Shown in pieces: positions 37,846 through 46,667 of a stretch of DNA of 64,000 bases. Numbering within the stretch: the first letter of the stretch is position 1; each line of letters begins with the position of its first letter. The notes beneath the pieces are model-generated. The model saw only the letters and a list, made by a program, of their open reading frames with translations, did not search any database and was not told where the DNA came from. Location of the stretch: NCBI GenBank assembly GCA_025994075.1, contig JAMQGV010000024.1, positions 62,001-126,000 of the forward strand, read 5' to 3'. This DNA is from Vicinamibacteria bacterium (GTDB lineage: Bacteria; Acidobacteriota; Vicinamibacteria; Fen-336). The translations under genes were made by a program, and so were the position numbers.

Positions 37846-38984
37846 GCCGCCACCTTCGCGAGCACGGCCTCGAGCTGCGCGCAGTGCACCGCCCACGAGT
37901 AGCGCGCGGCGACCCGCTCGCGGGCCGAGGCGCCGAGCCGCGCGCGCAACGGGGCGTCGTCGGCGAGACGCACGATGGCGGCGGCCAGCGAGGAGGGGTC
38001 GGCCTCGCCGAAGTGCAGCGCCTCCTGCCCCTCGCGCACGATCTCCGTCAGCGGCGGGCGCGGGATGGTGACGGTCGGCAGCCCGCTCGCCATGTACTCG
38101 AAGATCTTGAGCGGCGACCAGTAGAAGCCGAGCTGGAGCTGGGCCAGGCGCGCGGTGTCGTAGGGGGCGACGCCGACGTCGCAGGAGGCGGTCAGCGCCG
38201 GCATCTCCGCGTAGGGGAGGGCGCCGAGGCGGACGCCGCGGTAGCCCGCCCCGGGGCCCGCCTCGGGCCCGCCCGCGAGCACGAAGAAGAGGTCCTCGCG
38301 AGAGGCGAGGGCGCGCGCCGCCGCCTCGAACACGTGCACGCCGTGCCACGGCCGGAAGCTGCCGGAGAACAGCACCGCGACGGCGCGCTCGGGCACGCCG
38401 AGCCGCGCGCGCAGCGCCGCGTCGCGGCGGCCGGGGTGGAAGGCCTCGACGTTGGCGCCCCAGGTGACGACCTCGGTCTTGGCGCGGGCGAACTCGGGCA
38501 CGATCTCGCGCAGCGGCGAGACGAGGGCGGCGGCGGCGCGACACAGCCGCTCGCGGTGGCGGCGCAGCGGCCGCACGACGAGCAGCGCGTCGAGCGCCGC
38601 CTTGGCCGAGCCCGCGTGGTCGAGCACCGGCGAGTTGACCTCGAGCAGCGCGGGCACGCCCGCGTCCTGCGCGGCGAGCACGCCCTCGCCGCCGAAGTTG
38701 TAGTAGCGCTCGATCACCGCATGGGCGCCCACCTCGGCGATCAGCGCCCGCAACTGCGGCCGCGCCGCGAGGCGGAAGAAGCGGTGGGGCGGGAACCACG
38801 TGATGCGGTGCCAGGTGACGCCCGCGCCGTCGCGCTCGCGCAGCGGCTGGCCGGGGCCGCGCTCCACCACCGCGTGCACCTCGTGGCCGCGGGCGGCGAG
38901 GCCGTGGGCCACCTCCAGCACGTGGACCGAGCCGCCCGTGCGGCCCGGGTGGCGCTGGTCGGACGCGGCGTACACGATCTTCAA
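37842..38984 (-). CDS. Family 4 glycosyltransferase
   Basis: The 380-residue protein starts at a TTG at 38984 (KIVYAASDQRHPGRTGGSVH), which overlaps the upstream methyltransferase stop as TTGA. The GT-B fold is shown by VLFSGSFRPWHGVHVF, and FYWSPLKIFEYMASGLPTVT with one of the usual glutamates. Family 4 with altered E-x7-E spacing. It belongs to the run of four consecutive transferase or membrane genes and likely adds one sugar of the repeat unit. Confidence 0.92.
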   Translation of the reverse strand: MKIVYAASDQRHPGRTGGSVHVLEVAHGLAARGHEVHAVVERGPGQPLRERDGAGVTWHRITWFPPHRFFRLAARPQLRALIAEVGAHAVIERYYNFGGEGVLAAQDAGVPALLEVNSPVLDHAGSAKAALDALLVVRPLRRHRERLCRAAAALVSPLREIVPEFARAKTEVVTWGANVEAFHPGRRDAALRARLGVPERAVAVLFSGSFRPWHGVHVFEAAARALASREDLFFVLAGGPEAGPGAGYRGVRLGALPYAEMPALTASCDVGVAPYDTARLAQLQLGFYWSPLKIFEYMASGLPTVTIPRPPLTEIVREGQEALHFGEADPSSLAAAIVRLADDAPLRARLGASARERVAARYSWAVHCAQLEAVLAKVAA

Positions 38985-40147
38985 GAGCGCGTCTTCTCCA
39001 GTACCCCGAAGAAGGGGCCGGTGCGGACGCCGCCGAAGAGCACGACGTCGAGCTTGAGCAGCCAGGTCAGCGCCATCGCCACCGCCAGCTCGAAGCGGGT
39101 CGGCGGCTTGCGCGGCGCGGCCGGCGCGTGGTCGTGTGCGTGCTCGTGCGCGTGGGCGTGGGCCGCGACGGGCTGGTGGCCGTCGTGTTCGCGGGCCGCA
39201 CTCGCTCCCGCGCGCGCGCGCCGCCGCTGCTCGATCATCCGCAGCAGCAGGTCCTCGATCACCGCCTTGAAGACGACGTTGTAGTAGCGGCGGTCGGCGA
39301 CCCGCAGCCCCGCCCCCGCGCACAGCTCCTCGAAGTGCTCGTGGGAGCGGATGGCGTTGACGTGGTCGCTCTTGCGCATCGCCTCGCGCTCGTGGTCGAT
39401 CAGGCCGCGCCGGCCCAGCCGCTTCGCCAGCCGGTTGACCGCGCGCTGGAACGCGGCGAGCTTCGACGACTCCATCGCGTGGGTGTAGACGAACAGCCGG
39501 CCGTTCGCCGTCAACGCCCGCCGCGCCTCGAGCAGCACCTCGCGCACCCCCGTCTCGTCGAGGTGCTCGAGCACGTCGAGGGTGTAGGCCTTGGGGAAGC
39601 TGCCCTTGCGGAACGGCAGCCGGCGCAGGTCGCCGATCACCAGGTCGAGCGTGGCGGCGGCGCGCGGCAGGAAGAACGGCGCGATGTCGACGCCGCTGGC
39701 GGTCGCCCCGCAGTCGGAGGCGTAGAGCGCGAACTTGCCGGCGCCGCAGCCGAGGTCGAGCACGCTGTCGCCGGGCTTCAGGTCGAGCAGCCCGCGCATC
39801 ATGTCGGCCTTGACCCGGGCCGAGAGCACCGGCGGCGCGTCGACCACGCCCAGCCGCTCGTGGAACTCGTGGTCGGCGTACTGGGTGACGGCGCCGACCG
39901 CGCTGCGCGGGGACAGGTCGGCGTGGCCGCCGGCGCGATCGAGCGGGTACCGGGCCGCGCACGCGGGACAGCGCAGCGCTTCGTCGCCGTCGGCCCGCAA
40001 CGCGACCTTGTCGGGACCGCCGCAGGAGCAGCCGGCTCGCTCCGCGTAGTCGGCGGGGCCGGCCGTGTCGCGCCGGCAGCGCTCGCAGCCTTCGGCCTCG
40101 AGGCAGGTGGGACAACCGAGCTTGCGCAGCAGCGCTTCCGAGATCAA
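38981..40147 (-). CDS. Methyltransferase with zinc ribbon, His-rich linker and C-terminal hydrophobic tail
   Basis: The 388-residue protein starts at a TTG overlapping the upstream stop. The first 65 residues carry cysteine pairs (C12/C15, C21/C24, C40/C42, C60/C63), a zinc-ribbon-like layout. A class I SAM domain follows (VLDLGCGAGKFALYA, 129-143; VDIAP; LDVLEHL). Residues 321-340 hold eight histidines in twenty positions (AHAHAHEHAHDH core), and a hydrophobic helix (about 353-372) ends the protein. A shorter start cannot be excluded. The methyl acceptor is unknown; a metal-binding, membrane-tethered sugar methyltransferase is the working idea. Confidence 0.88.
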   Translation of the reverse strand: MISEALLRKLGCPTCLEAEGCERCRRDTAGPADYAERAGCSCGGPDKVALRADGDEALRCPACAARYPLDRAGGHADLSPRSAVGAVTQYADHEFHERLGVVDAPPVLSARVKADMMRGLLDLKPGDSVLDLGCGAGKFALYASDCGATASGVDIAPFFLPRAAATLDLVIGDLRRLPFRKGSFPKAYTLDVLEHLDETGVREVLLEARRALTANGRLFVYTHAMESSKLAAFQRAVNRLAKRLGRRGLIDHEREAMRKSDHVNAIRSHEHFEELCAGAGLRVADRRYYNVVFKAVIEDLLLRMIEQRRRARAGASAAREHDGHQPVAAHAHAHEHAHDHAPAAPRKPPTRFELAVAMALTWLLKLDVVLFGGVRTGPFFGVLEKTRS

Positions 40148-41511
40148 CGCGTCCCCCTCACCAGCGCCTCGCGATCGGTCAGGTAGCCGTGCACGACGCC
40201 CAGCAGCCGCGGTGGCACGGCGGTCACCTGCCGGATCGCCACGTCGGGCCAGACCAGCTTCTGGCGATCCATGATCTTGAGGCCGAACTGCACCATCAGC
40301 GAGACGTTCCACCACACCGCGAAAGCCACCACCAGGCCGGCCAGCGCCGGGGTCCGCTTGCGCAGCCCGGACAGCACGAAGGCGAGGCCCAGCGCGAACA
40401 CCGGCACCAGCGACAGGAAGCGGCGCGAGCCGAAGGCGCCGGCCATCGTCCAGCTCTGCACCGAGCCCGACAGCCAGGTCTGTACGGCGAAGCCGACGAC
40501 GAACAGCGCCGCGGTCGCCTCACGGCGGCTCATGAGCCGCACCAGCAGGCCCAGCACGGCCACGAGCAGCACGGGTGTCCACAGGAACAGGCCGTGGCCG
40601 GGGTCGAACAGCACGCCCCAGGCGTGCGGCGCCGACCAGTCCATCTTGCGCGCGACCAGCGTGCTCGGCCCGAAGCGGCCGTTGATCGCCTTGTAGGCGA
40701 GCAACTGGGGAACGAGCGCCACGAATGCCGCGCCGGCCATCACCGCGGACCGCGCCAGCAGCTGCAGCGGCGCCCGGCGGCGGATCGCGTCGCCCACGAG
40801 CCACAGCCCCGGCAGCAGCAGGAAGAAGCCGTCCTGCTCGCGCACGCTGCCGGCGAGGCCGCCGAAGAACCCGATCCACGCCCAGCGCTCCAGGCGCAGG
40901 TCGCTCATCTTGCGCTCGCTCTCCTCGAGGAAACGCTTGAGCAGCAGCGCGACCACGAACAGCGAGGTCGCGTGCGAGAAGCCCGGCGCGACGGTCATGT
41001 AGTAGAGCAGCGGCGAGCCGAACCACAGCGCGAAGGTGGCCAGGAGCGCGCTGCGCTCCTCGACGTGGAAGTGCTCGACGAGGATGCGGGCGGTCAGCCG
41101 CAGGCCCAGGAAGCCGTAGGACGCGGAGGCGAAGCAGACCGCGACCAGGTAGGGCCACGAGACGCCGTCGGCCACGACCGGCAGCCCGGCGCGGGCGGCG
41201 ACGACCACGGCGAGGTGGGCGAGCAGGTAGAAGGGCGACCACAGCAGCGCGGAGCCGATCGGCGCGAAGTTGATGGGCCGCCCGGTGAGCGGCTCGCGGC
41301 GGTCGAGGAAGGTCTCCTTGAAGCCCTTGAGCCCGACCGGGTCGTGCGAGTGGAAGTGCAGGTACTCGTTGGCGAAGTCGAGGTCCTGGTCGATCACCAG
41401 CGACGGCAGGTAGGAGAAGTACTCGATCTCGTCGGCGCCGCGCAGCTTGAAGGTGACGAACGGCAGCATCAGCACGAACGCGATCGCCAGCCAGCGCTCG
41501 CCCCGGATCAC
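40144..41511 (-). CDS. Polytopic membrane glycosyltransferase-like protein (GT-C type)
   Basis: The 455-residue protein starts at a GTG (IRGERWLAIAFVLMLPF) and has about ten membrane helices. After the first helix an acidic loop (GADEIEYFSYLPS ... DQDLDFANEY) sits where GT-C enzymes have catalytic acids. It is a shorter paralogue of the 649-residue protein at 33519-35468: both share LDFANEY, IGSALLWSPF and GHGLFLWTPVLL. Unlike that protein it lacks the C-terminal beta domain. Likely transfers a sugar from a lipid donor at the periplasmic face; not proven. Confidence 0.83.
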   Translation of the reverse strand: MIRGERWLAIAFVLMLPFVTFKLRGADEIEYFSYLPSLVIDQDLDFANEYLHFHSHDPVGLKGFKETFLDRREPLTGRPINFAPIGSALLWSPFYLLAHLAVVVAARAGLPVVADGVSWPYLVAVCFASASYGFLGLRLTARILVEHFHVEERSALLATFALWFGSPLLYYMTVAPGFSHATSLFVVALLLKRFLEESERKMSDLRLERWAWIGFFGGLAGSVREQDGFFLLLPGLWLVGDAIRRRAPLQLLARSAVMAGAAFVALVPQLLAYKAINGRFGPSTLVARKMDWSAPHAWGVLFDPGHGLFLWTPVLLVAVLGLLVRLMSRREATAALFVVGFAVQTWLSGSVQSWTMAGAFGSRRFLSLVPVFALGLAFVLSGLRKRTPALAGLVVAFAVWWNVSLMVQFGLKIMDRQKLVWPDVAIRQVTAVPPRLLGVVHGYLTDREALVRGTR

Positions 41512-42698
41512 GCGGCCACCTCGTCGAACAGCGCGCAGAGCGCCCGCGCGCGGGCGGCCCACGAGTGGTTCACCGACGCGTCCCACGCCGCGCGGGCCAG
41601 GCGCTCGGCGAGGCCGTGGTCGGACAGCAACCGCGCGATCGCCGCGCGCAGGGCCGCGGCGTCGCCCGGGGGGACGAGCAGCGCGCTGGTGCCGTCCTCG
41701 AGGATCTCGCGCGTGGCCGGGGTGTCGGAGGCGACGATCGGCCGCCCGGCGGCCATCGCCTCGAAGGCCTTGATCGGCGACGTGTGGCGCTCGGTCATCC
41801 GCGACAGCAGGAACGGCACCGCGACCACGTCGGCGCGGGCCAGCTCTTCGGCGACGCGGGCCTGCGGCACGGTGCCCGCCATCGTCGTGCGCGCCGCGAG
41901 GCCGAGCGCCTCGACCCTGGCCCGCACCCGCGCCAGGTCGGGCTCGCCCTCCAGGCCGCCGAGGATCACGAGCTCCGCGTCGGGCACCCCCGCCATCGCC
42001 TCGAGCAGCACGTCCACGCCCTTCCACGGGTAGAGCTGGCCGGCGTAGAGGACTCGTTTGGAACCCCCGGATGCCAGCCCGGGGAACCTGCGGTCCTCGG
42101 GCACGTCGCCGCCGTTCCCGACTACCGCCACCCGCTCGCGCGGGCCGAACGCCGCGGCGAAAGCGTCGCGGATGCCGGCCGTGGTGGTGACGAAACCCGC
42201 GGCGCCGCGCCACACCCGCGCCTCGCGCGCGCGCAGCCGCGCGGTCTTCTTCGGGTCCTCCGTCTCGGCGGTGCCGTACAGCGCGCCGCGCTCGGCGTAC
42301 ATCACGTGTTCCACCGCGTGCGCCTCGTACACGACGCGCGGCGTGCGCGCCGCCAGCAGCAGGTCGGCGAGCTGGAGGTCGCGGGTGAACACGACGTCGC
42401 CTCGCGACGCGGCCCGGCGCGCCGCGCGGCCGGCGCGAGCGAGGTACAGCAGCCGCGGCAGCGCGAAGGCGCCGCGCTGGTGCAGCACGCCGAGCCGCAC
42501 GACGTGCAGCCGCGGGTCGGGCGCCAGGCCGTAGAGGGCGAGGATCTCGGCGGTCGGCCGCGGGTCGGAGTCGCGCACGACGAGGCGCACCTGGCACCCG
42601 GCGCGGGCCAGCGCGGCGGCGGTCTTCACGGTCTGCACGCCGTTGGCGCGCTCCAGCGGGAAGCGGATGTCGGCCGCCACCAGCACGCCTCCGCTCAT
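41508..42698 (-). CDS. Family 4 glycosyltransferase
   Basis: A 396-residue GT-B protein from an ATG at 42698. Marks are VVYEAHAVEHVMYAERG in the acceptor half, VLYAGQLYPWKGVDVLLEAM, and ERHTSPIKAFEAMAAGRPIVAS with E-x7-E like spacing. The N-terminal ADIRFPLERANGVQT is typical of the clade. ATGA overlap with the upstream methyltransferase and GTGA with the downstream membrane protein. The sugar is unknown. Confidence 0.93.
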   Translation of the reverse strand: MSGGVLVAADIRFPLERANGVQTVKTAAALARAGCQVRLVVRDSDPRPTAEILALYGLAPDPRLHVVRLGVLHQRGAFALPRLLYLARAGRAARRAASRGDVVFTRDLQLADLLLAARTPRVVYEAHAVEHVMYAERGALYGTAETEDPKKTARLRAREARVWRGAAGFVTTTAGIRDAFAAAFGPRERVAVVGNGGDVPEDRRFPGLASGGSKRVLYAGQLYPWKGVDVLLEAMAGVPDAELVILGGLEGEPDLARVRARVEALGLAARTTMAGTVPQARVAEELARADVVAVPFLLSRMTERHTSPIKAFEAMAAGRPIVASDTPATREILEDGTSALLVPPGDAAALRAAIARLLSDHGLAERLARAAWDASVNHSWAARARALCALFDEVAA

Positions 42699-43531
42699 TT
42701 CGCGAGCACGCACTGGATGTGGCCGATCATCACGTCCTGCAGGAACGGCCGCGCCGCGCAGAAGCGCAGCAGCGGTCCCGGCAGCGCGCGGCGGAAGAAG
42801 CCGGTGACGTGGCGCTCCTCGCGCACGACCCGGAAGCCGGAGCCGGCGATCCACGCGGACATCCGCCGCACCGTGACCTTCTGCAGCAGGTCGTCCTGCT
42901 TCTCGCGCCCGGCCTCGGCGCAGCCGATGAAGGAATTGGCCTCGCGCGGCTCGGAGAGCGTCCACGGCGCGTGGCGGGCCAGCGCGCGGAAGGTGGCGAA
43001 CGCGAGGCGCCGGCCCAGCAGCAGGTGAATCGGGACCGGCACCTTGAGCCGCGGCAGGTGGGCGCCGGCCAGCGACAGATAGGGCGCGGTCGACAGGTAC
43101 ATCACGCCGCCCGGCTTCAGCACCCGGTGGCACTCGGCGAGGTAGGCGGTGGCCGAGGTCAGGTGCTCGATCACGGAGTGCGAGAAGACGAGGTCGAAGC
43201 TGCCGTCGCGGAACGGCAGCTTCGTGCCGTCGCCGGAGAGGAAGGCGACGTTGCCGATGCCCTTCTCGGCGCCGAGCCGGGTGCCGGCGTCCCTGAAGCG
43301 CGGGGCGAGGTCGATGCCGACGGCGAACTCCGACTCCTCGGCCAGCGACAGCGCGGTGCCGCCGCCGCCGCAGCCGGAGTCGAGGATGCGGCCCGCGACC
43401 CGCACGCCCGCCCGCTCGAGGGCCTGGATCACCTTGGCGCTGCGCAGGTACTCGAACACCGCGTAGTCGTACTCGCTGCGGAAGCGCTTCTCGCCCGCGG
43501 CGCGGATCGCGGCGTCGTCGATCGCCCTCAC
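42695..43531 (-). CDS. Class I SAM-dependent methyltransferase
   Basis: The 278-residue protein starts at a GTG. It has ILDSGCGGGGTAL (49-61), VGIDLAP, and LPFRDGSFDLVFSHSVIEHL, then HRVLKPGGVMYLSTAP. The N-terminus EKRFRSEYDYAVFEYL is shared with sugar methyltransferases in O-antigen clusters. The C-terminal 90 residues hold an amphipathic segment and a conserved-looking end VMIGHIQCVLAK. It overlaps the GT4 genes on both sides. Acceptor not known. Confidence 0.92.
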   Translation of the reverse strand: MRAIDDAAIRAAGEKRFRSEYDYAVFEYLRSAKVIQALERAGVRVAGRILDSGCGGGGTALSLAEESEFAVGIDLAPRFRDAGTRLGAEKGIGNVAFLSGDGTKLPFRDGSFDLVFSHSVIEHLTSATAYLAECHRVLKPGGVMYLSTAPYLSLAGAHLPRLKVPVPIHLLLGRRLAFATFRALARHAPWTLSEPREANSFIGCAEAGREKQDDLLQKVTVRRMSAWIAGSGFRVVREERHVTGFFRRALPGPLLRFCAARPFLQDVMIGHIQCVLAK

Positions 43532-44637
43532 GCCGCTGCCTCGCCGTAGATGCGCAGGTACTGCTCCGCCACGCCGGGCAGCCGGAACTGCGCGGCGATC
43601 CGCTCGCGGCTCTCCGCCCGCGCGCGGCGCGGCGCGGCCAGGAAGGCGAGCACGGCCGCGGCGAACGCCGCCGGGTCCTGCTTCGGGACCACGCTCACGT
43701 CGTCCCCGAACAGGGCGGCGAGCTCGACGCCGCCGGGGTTGTCGGTGGAGACGACCGGGGTGCCCGAGGCCAGCGCCTCGAGCGCGACCGTCGGCGTCGC
43801 CTCCAGCGTCGAGCTCAGCACGAACAGGTCGGCCGCGGCCTGCAGCTCCGCGACCTGCTCGTTGGGCACGAGGCCGAGCAGCCGGGCGGAGTCGCCGAGA
43901 TCCAGCGCCCGCGCCTGGGCCGCCAGCGCCTCGCGGCACTCGCCGGAGCCGGCGACGAGCAGCACGGCGTCGGGGCGCTCGCGGCGGACGGCGGCGAAGG
44001 CGTCGAGCAGCGTCTTCTGGTCGGCCAGCGGGTGCAGCCGCTTGACGTTGAGCAGCAGCGGCGCAGCGGCGGCGAGGCCGAGCCGCTCCCGCACCGCCCT
44101 GCGCAGTCCCGGCTCGCGCTCGTGGAACTCGTCGGCGACCGGCGGGTAGACGACGGATGCCGCCGGCAGCGGCACCTGCAGCTCGACCGCCCGCGCGTGC
44201 AGCGCCTGCGAGTAGAACGCCACGTGGCGCGCCTCGCGGTTCATCCGCCGGAAGCTCTCGTCCTTGCCGTCGTGGTGCCAGATCTCGGTGCCGTAGTGGG
44301 TCAGCACGTACGGCTTGCGCCGGGCCGCGCACAGCCGCGCCGCCACCTGGTTCATCCAGGTGTTGGAGTGGACGTGGACGACGTCGGCGGTCTTCAGCAG
44401 CGCCTCGGTCTTCCACCACGTCTCGGCTGCCTCCAGCGCCTGCGGCACCCGGGTCGCGCGCAGCCGCGCCCCGCGCCGCCGCACGTGGGCGACCTCCGCG
44501 GTGTCGGGGCCGCGGCCGAAGGTCAGGAAGCGCACGCCGTGGCCGCGCTCGCGCAGGGCGCCGCCGAGCAGGTGCGGCAGCAGCGCGTTGGCCGCCTGAT
44601 AGGGCGGCAGGTGCGGCGTCACCATCAGCACGTTCAC
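43528..44637 (-). CDS. Family 4 glycosyltransferase
   Basis: The 369-residue GT-B protein starts at a GTG (NVLMVTPHLPPYQAANA). It has VLTHYGTEIWHHDG, LLLNVKRLHPLADQKTLLDA and SSTLEATPTVALEALASGTPVVS with the E-x7-E pair complete. Length and motifs are those of retaining GT4 enzymes. It follows the deacetylase-like gene with a GTGA overlap. Sugar and linkage unknown. Confidence 0.94.
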   Translation of the reverse strand: MNVLMVTPHLPPYQAANALLPHLLGGALRERGHGVRFLTFGRGPDTAEVAHVRRRGARLRATRVPQALEAAETWWKTEALLKTADVVHVHSNTWMNQVAARLCAARRKPYVLTHYGTEIWHHDGKDESFRRMNREARHVAFYSQALHARAVELQVPLPAASVVYPPVADEFHEREPGLRRAVRERLGLAAAAPLLLNVKRLHPLADQKTLLDAFAAVRRERPDAVLLVAGSGECREALAAQARALDLGDSARLLGLVPNEQVAELQAAADLFVLSSTLEATPTVALEALASGTPVVSTDNPGGVELAALFGDDVSVVPKQDPAAFAAAVLAFLAAPRRARAESRERIAAQFRLPGVAEQYLRIYGEAAA

Positions 44638-45581
44638 GGCGTCCACTCCGCCGCGAACTCGGCGTAGGTGCGGCCGCGCGCGCCGAGCTTCGAAGTCGCG
44701 TGCTGGAACAGCTGCTCGAGCGCCTCGAAGAAGCGGTCGACCGCCGCCTCGTCGCGGTTGTACGGGCTGCCGCCGGGCAGCAGCTCGCTCGAGTGGAACA
44801 GCAGATTGAGCGGCAGCCCGCGCGCGGCGAGCGAGCTGGCCAGCGCGACAGTGTCGGCGAGGCCCGTGTACGAGGGCCGCAGCCAGCGCGGGCGCAGGCC
44901 GAGGCGCTTGAAGTAGCCGCGCCACGGGATCGGCCGCAGCGAGGCGTAGGCCTTCTCGAGCGCCTTCGGCAGCGCCGGAGTGGTGTCGGCGCTGACCGGG
45001 ATCTCGAGCAGCGTCGCGCTCCCCGGGCGCCGCACGTCGGCGTAGTCGAGCCGGTAGGGGCGCAGCGGCGCGCCGGCGAACAGCGGACCGCCCTTGCGCA
45101 CCTCGTTGAACAGCGGGTCGACGCTGGTGTCGACCCGGTAGCCGAGCGATTCCAGGATCTTCACGCTGCGCGCGTCGAAGCCGTGGCGGCCCGCGCGGTA
45201 GCTCCGGGGCCGCACGCCGACGTGCTCCTCGATCGCCTGCGTCAGCTCGGCGAGCTGGCGCGCGAGCAGCTCGTCGGGGAGCTGCGACGGGTAGGTGCCG
45301 GCCTCGCGGTCCTCGGGCCGGAACGGCGGCGACGACCACGGGTGGAGGTGGGCGCCGATCTCGCAGCGCCCGCTCCGCGCCAGCTCGCGCAGGACCGCGG
45401 CGCTCTCGGGGCGGGTCGCCATCTCCCAGGTGACGAGGTACGACGGCCGCATCCCGTAGCGGTCGCACAGCGCCTGCAGCCGGGGCAGCCGCTCCGCGTT
45501 GCGCACCGAGAGCTCGCGGCGTCCCTGCAGCGTCCACTGGTCGTCGGCCTCGGTGTCGACGCCGATCAGGAAGGCCGTCAT
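44634..45581 (-). CDS. Polysaccharide deacetylase-like protein (NodB-fold)
   Basis: The 315-residue protein starts at an ATG at 45581. It begins FLIGVDTEADDQWTL, with the acidic metal residues of carbohydrate esterase family 4-like folds, and has GAHLHPW (H78, H80) and YRAGRHGFDARSV near residue 130. It resembles the WalW/polysaccharide deacetylase-like proteins common in polysaccharide loci, where N- or O-deacetylation of the chain is presumed. No signal peptide is seen, so a cytoplasmic substrate such as a lipid-linked precursor is likely. Overlaps the GNAT gene by four bases. Confidence 0.87.
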   Translation of the reverse strand: MTAFLIGVDTEADDQWTLQGRRELSVRNAERLPRLQALCDRYGMRPSYLVTWEMATRPESAAVLRELARSGRCEIGAHLHPWSSPPFRPEDREAGTYPSQLPDELLARQLAELTQAIEEHVGVRPRSYRAGRHGFDARSVKILESLGYRVDTSVDPLFNEVRKGGPLFAGAPLRPYRLDYADVRRPGSATLLEIPVSADTTPALPKALEKAYASLRPIPWRGYFKRLGLRPRWLRPSYTGLADTVALASSLAARGLPLNLLFHSSELLPGGSPYNRDEAAVDRFFEALEQLFQHATSKLGARGRTYAEFAAEWTP

Positions 45582-46651
45582 CGGTCGAGGTCCCCGTCGC
45601 CGAGCATCCACTGCCAGCGCCCCAGGTCGTCGAACGCGCCGTGCGGGTCCTCGGTCCACTTGATGCAGAACTGGACCGAAGACTGGCCGGGGAAGAACCC
45701 GAACCGGCGCAGGTCCTCCTGCAGCGCGCGGTTCATGGTCCAGGCCTGGACGCGGGCGACTCCCGCGGCGCGGAAGCGGTCGAGCGCGGTCCGCAGCAGC
45801 GCCGCCTTCGCGTCACGATCGTCCGCGTCGGCGAAGAGGTCGATCAGGTAGCCGAGCCGCAGGCCCTTGTGCTCGCCCAGCCGCGTCACCGCGAACCCGC
45901 GCAACTCACCGTCGAAGCGGGCCTCGAGCACGTCGTAGGTGCGCTGCGGGCAGGCGAGGTACTTCCAGCGCAGGTAGTCCCGGCGCTTGGCGACGCACAA
46001 CAGGTAGCTCGACCGGGCCCGCTCCCAGAGCCGGTCGTATTCGTCGGTGAAGTCCGTCACCGCACGAACCGACCAGCCCGGCCCAATTTCTGGCTCTACG
46101 CCAAATTTCAGCCTCAGGCCCGCGGCGAGCGCCGGCATTCCCAGGGTTCCGAGCAGCCAGCCGAGGCGTTTTCTGGAAATAACCAGCGGATCGAGGATCT
46201 TCTGGAAGAACGGGACCGGGCCCACGTCCTTGAAGATCTTGCGAAAGAGAGGGTAGGAGGAGGGCGTGAGACCCATCGCGAAGGCGATGCCGATGTGGGC
46301 GGCCCAGGTCTCCGACAGCAGGATGCCGAGCCCGCGGCCCTGGGCCTCGCGTCGCACGAAGTAGTCCATGCCGACGGAGCCGTGGACCTCGCGGTCGCCC
46401 CACCAGGTCTCGCACGGCATCGTCGCCATCTGCCCGATCAACCGGTCTCCCTCGCGGGCCATCCAGATCACGGGCCCGCTGTCGCGGGTCAGGGGGTTGT
46501 CGAGGTACTGCCAGCGCCAGCGGCCGCGGCTCGCCTCCGCGTTCTTCTCGCCGAAGATGTCCGCGTAGAGCGCGAACAGCTCCGCGTCGTGCTCGGGCCG
46601 CCGCTGTTCGACCCGGATTTCCCCCGGGCTCCCGGGCGCCGCTCCAGTCAT
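45578..46651 (-). CDS. GNAT-family acyltransferase of the glycan locus
   Basis: The 357-residue protein starts at an ATG at 46651. Two halves can be seen: an N-terminal GNAT-like part with FVRREAQGRGLGILLSETW (an acetyl-CoA loop R/Q-x2-G-x-G) and a C-terminal part with FDGELRGFAVTRLG and RTALDRFRAAGVARVQAWTM. Double-GNAT proteins of this kind acetylate amino sugars or peptides. It may acetylate a precursor of the nonulosonic acids made by the upstream genes. The sequence at about 46075-46260 is locally richer in A+T than its surroundings. 16 bases separate it from the flippase gene stop. Confidence 0.85.
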   Translation of the reverse strand: MTGAAPGSPGEIRVEQRRPEHDAELFALYADIFGEKNAEASRGRWRWQYLDNPLTRDSGPVIWMAREGDRLIGQMATMPCETWWGDREVHGSVGMDYFVRREAQGRGLGILLSETWAAHIGIAFAMGLTPSSYPLFRKIFKDVGPVPFFQKILDPLVISRKRLGWLLGTLGMPALAAGLRLKFGVEPEIGPGWSVRAVTDFTDEYDRLWERARSSYLLCVAKRRDYLRWKYLACPQRTYDVLEARFDGELRGFAVTRLGEHKGLRLGYLIDLFADADDRDAKAALLRTALDRFRAAGVARVQAWTMNRALQEDLRRFGFFPGQSSVQFCIKWTEDPHGAFDDLGRWQWMLGDGDLDR

Positions 46652-46667
46652 CGTCGAAACGTGAAGT

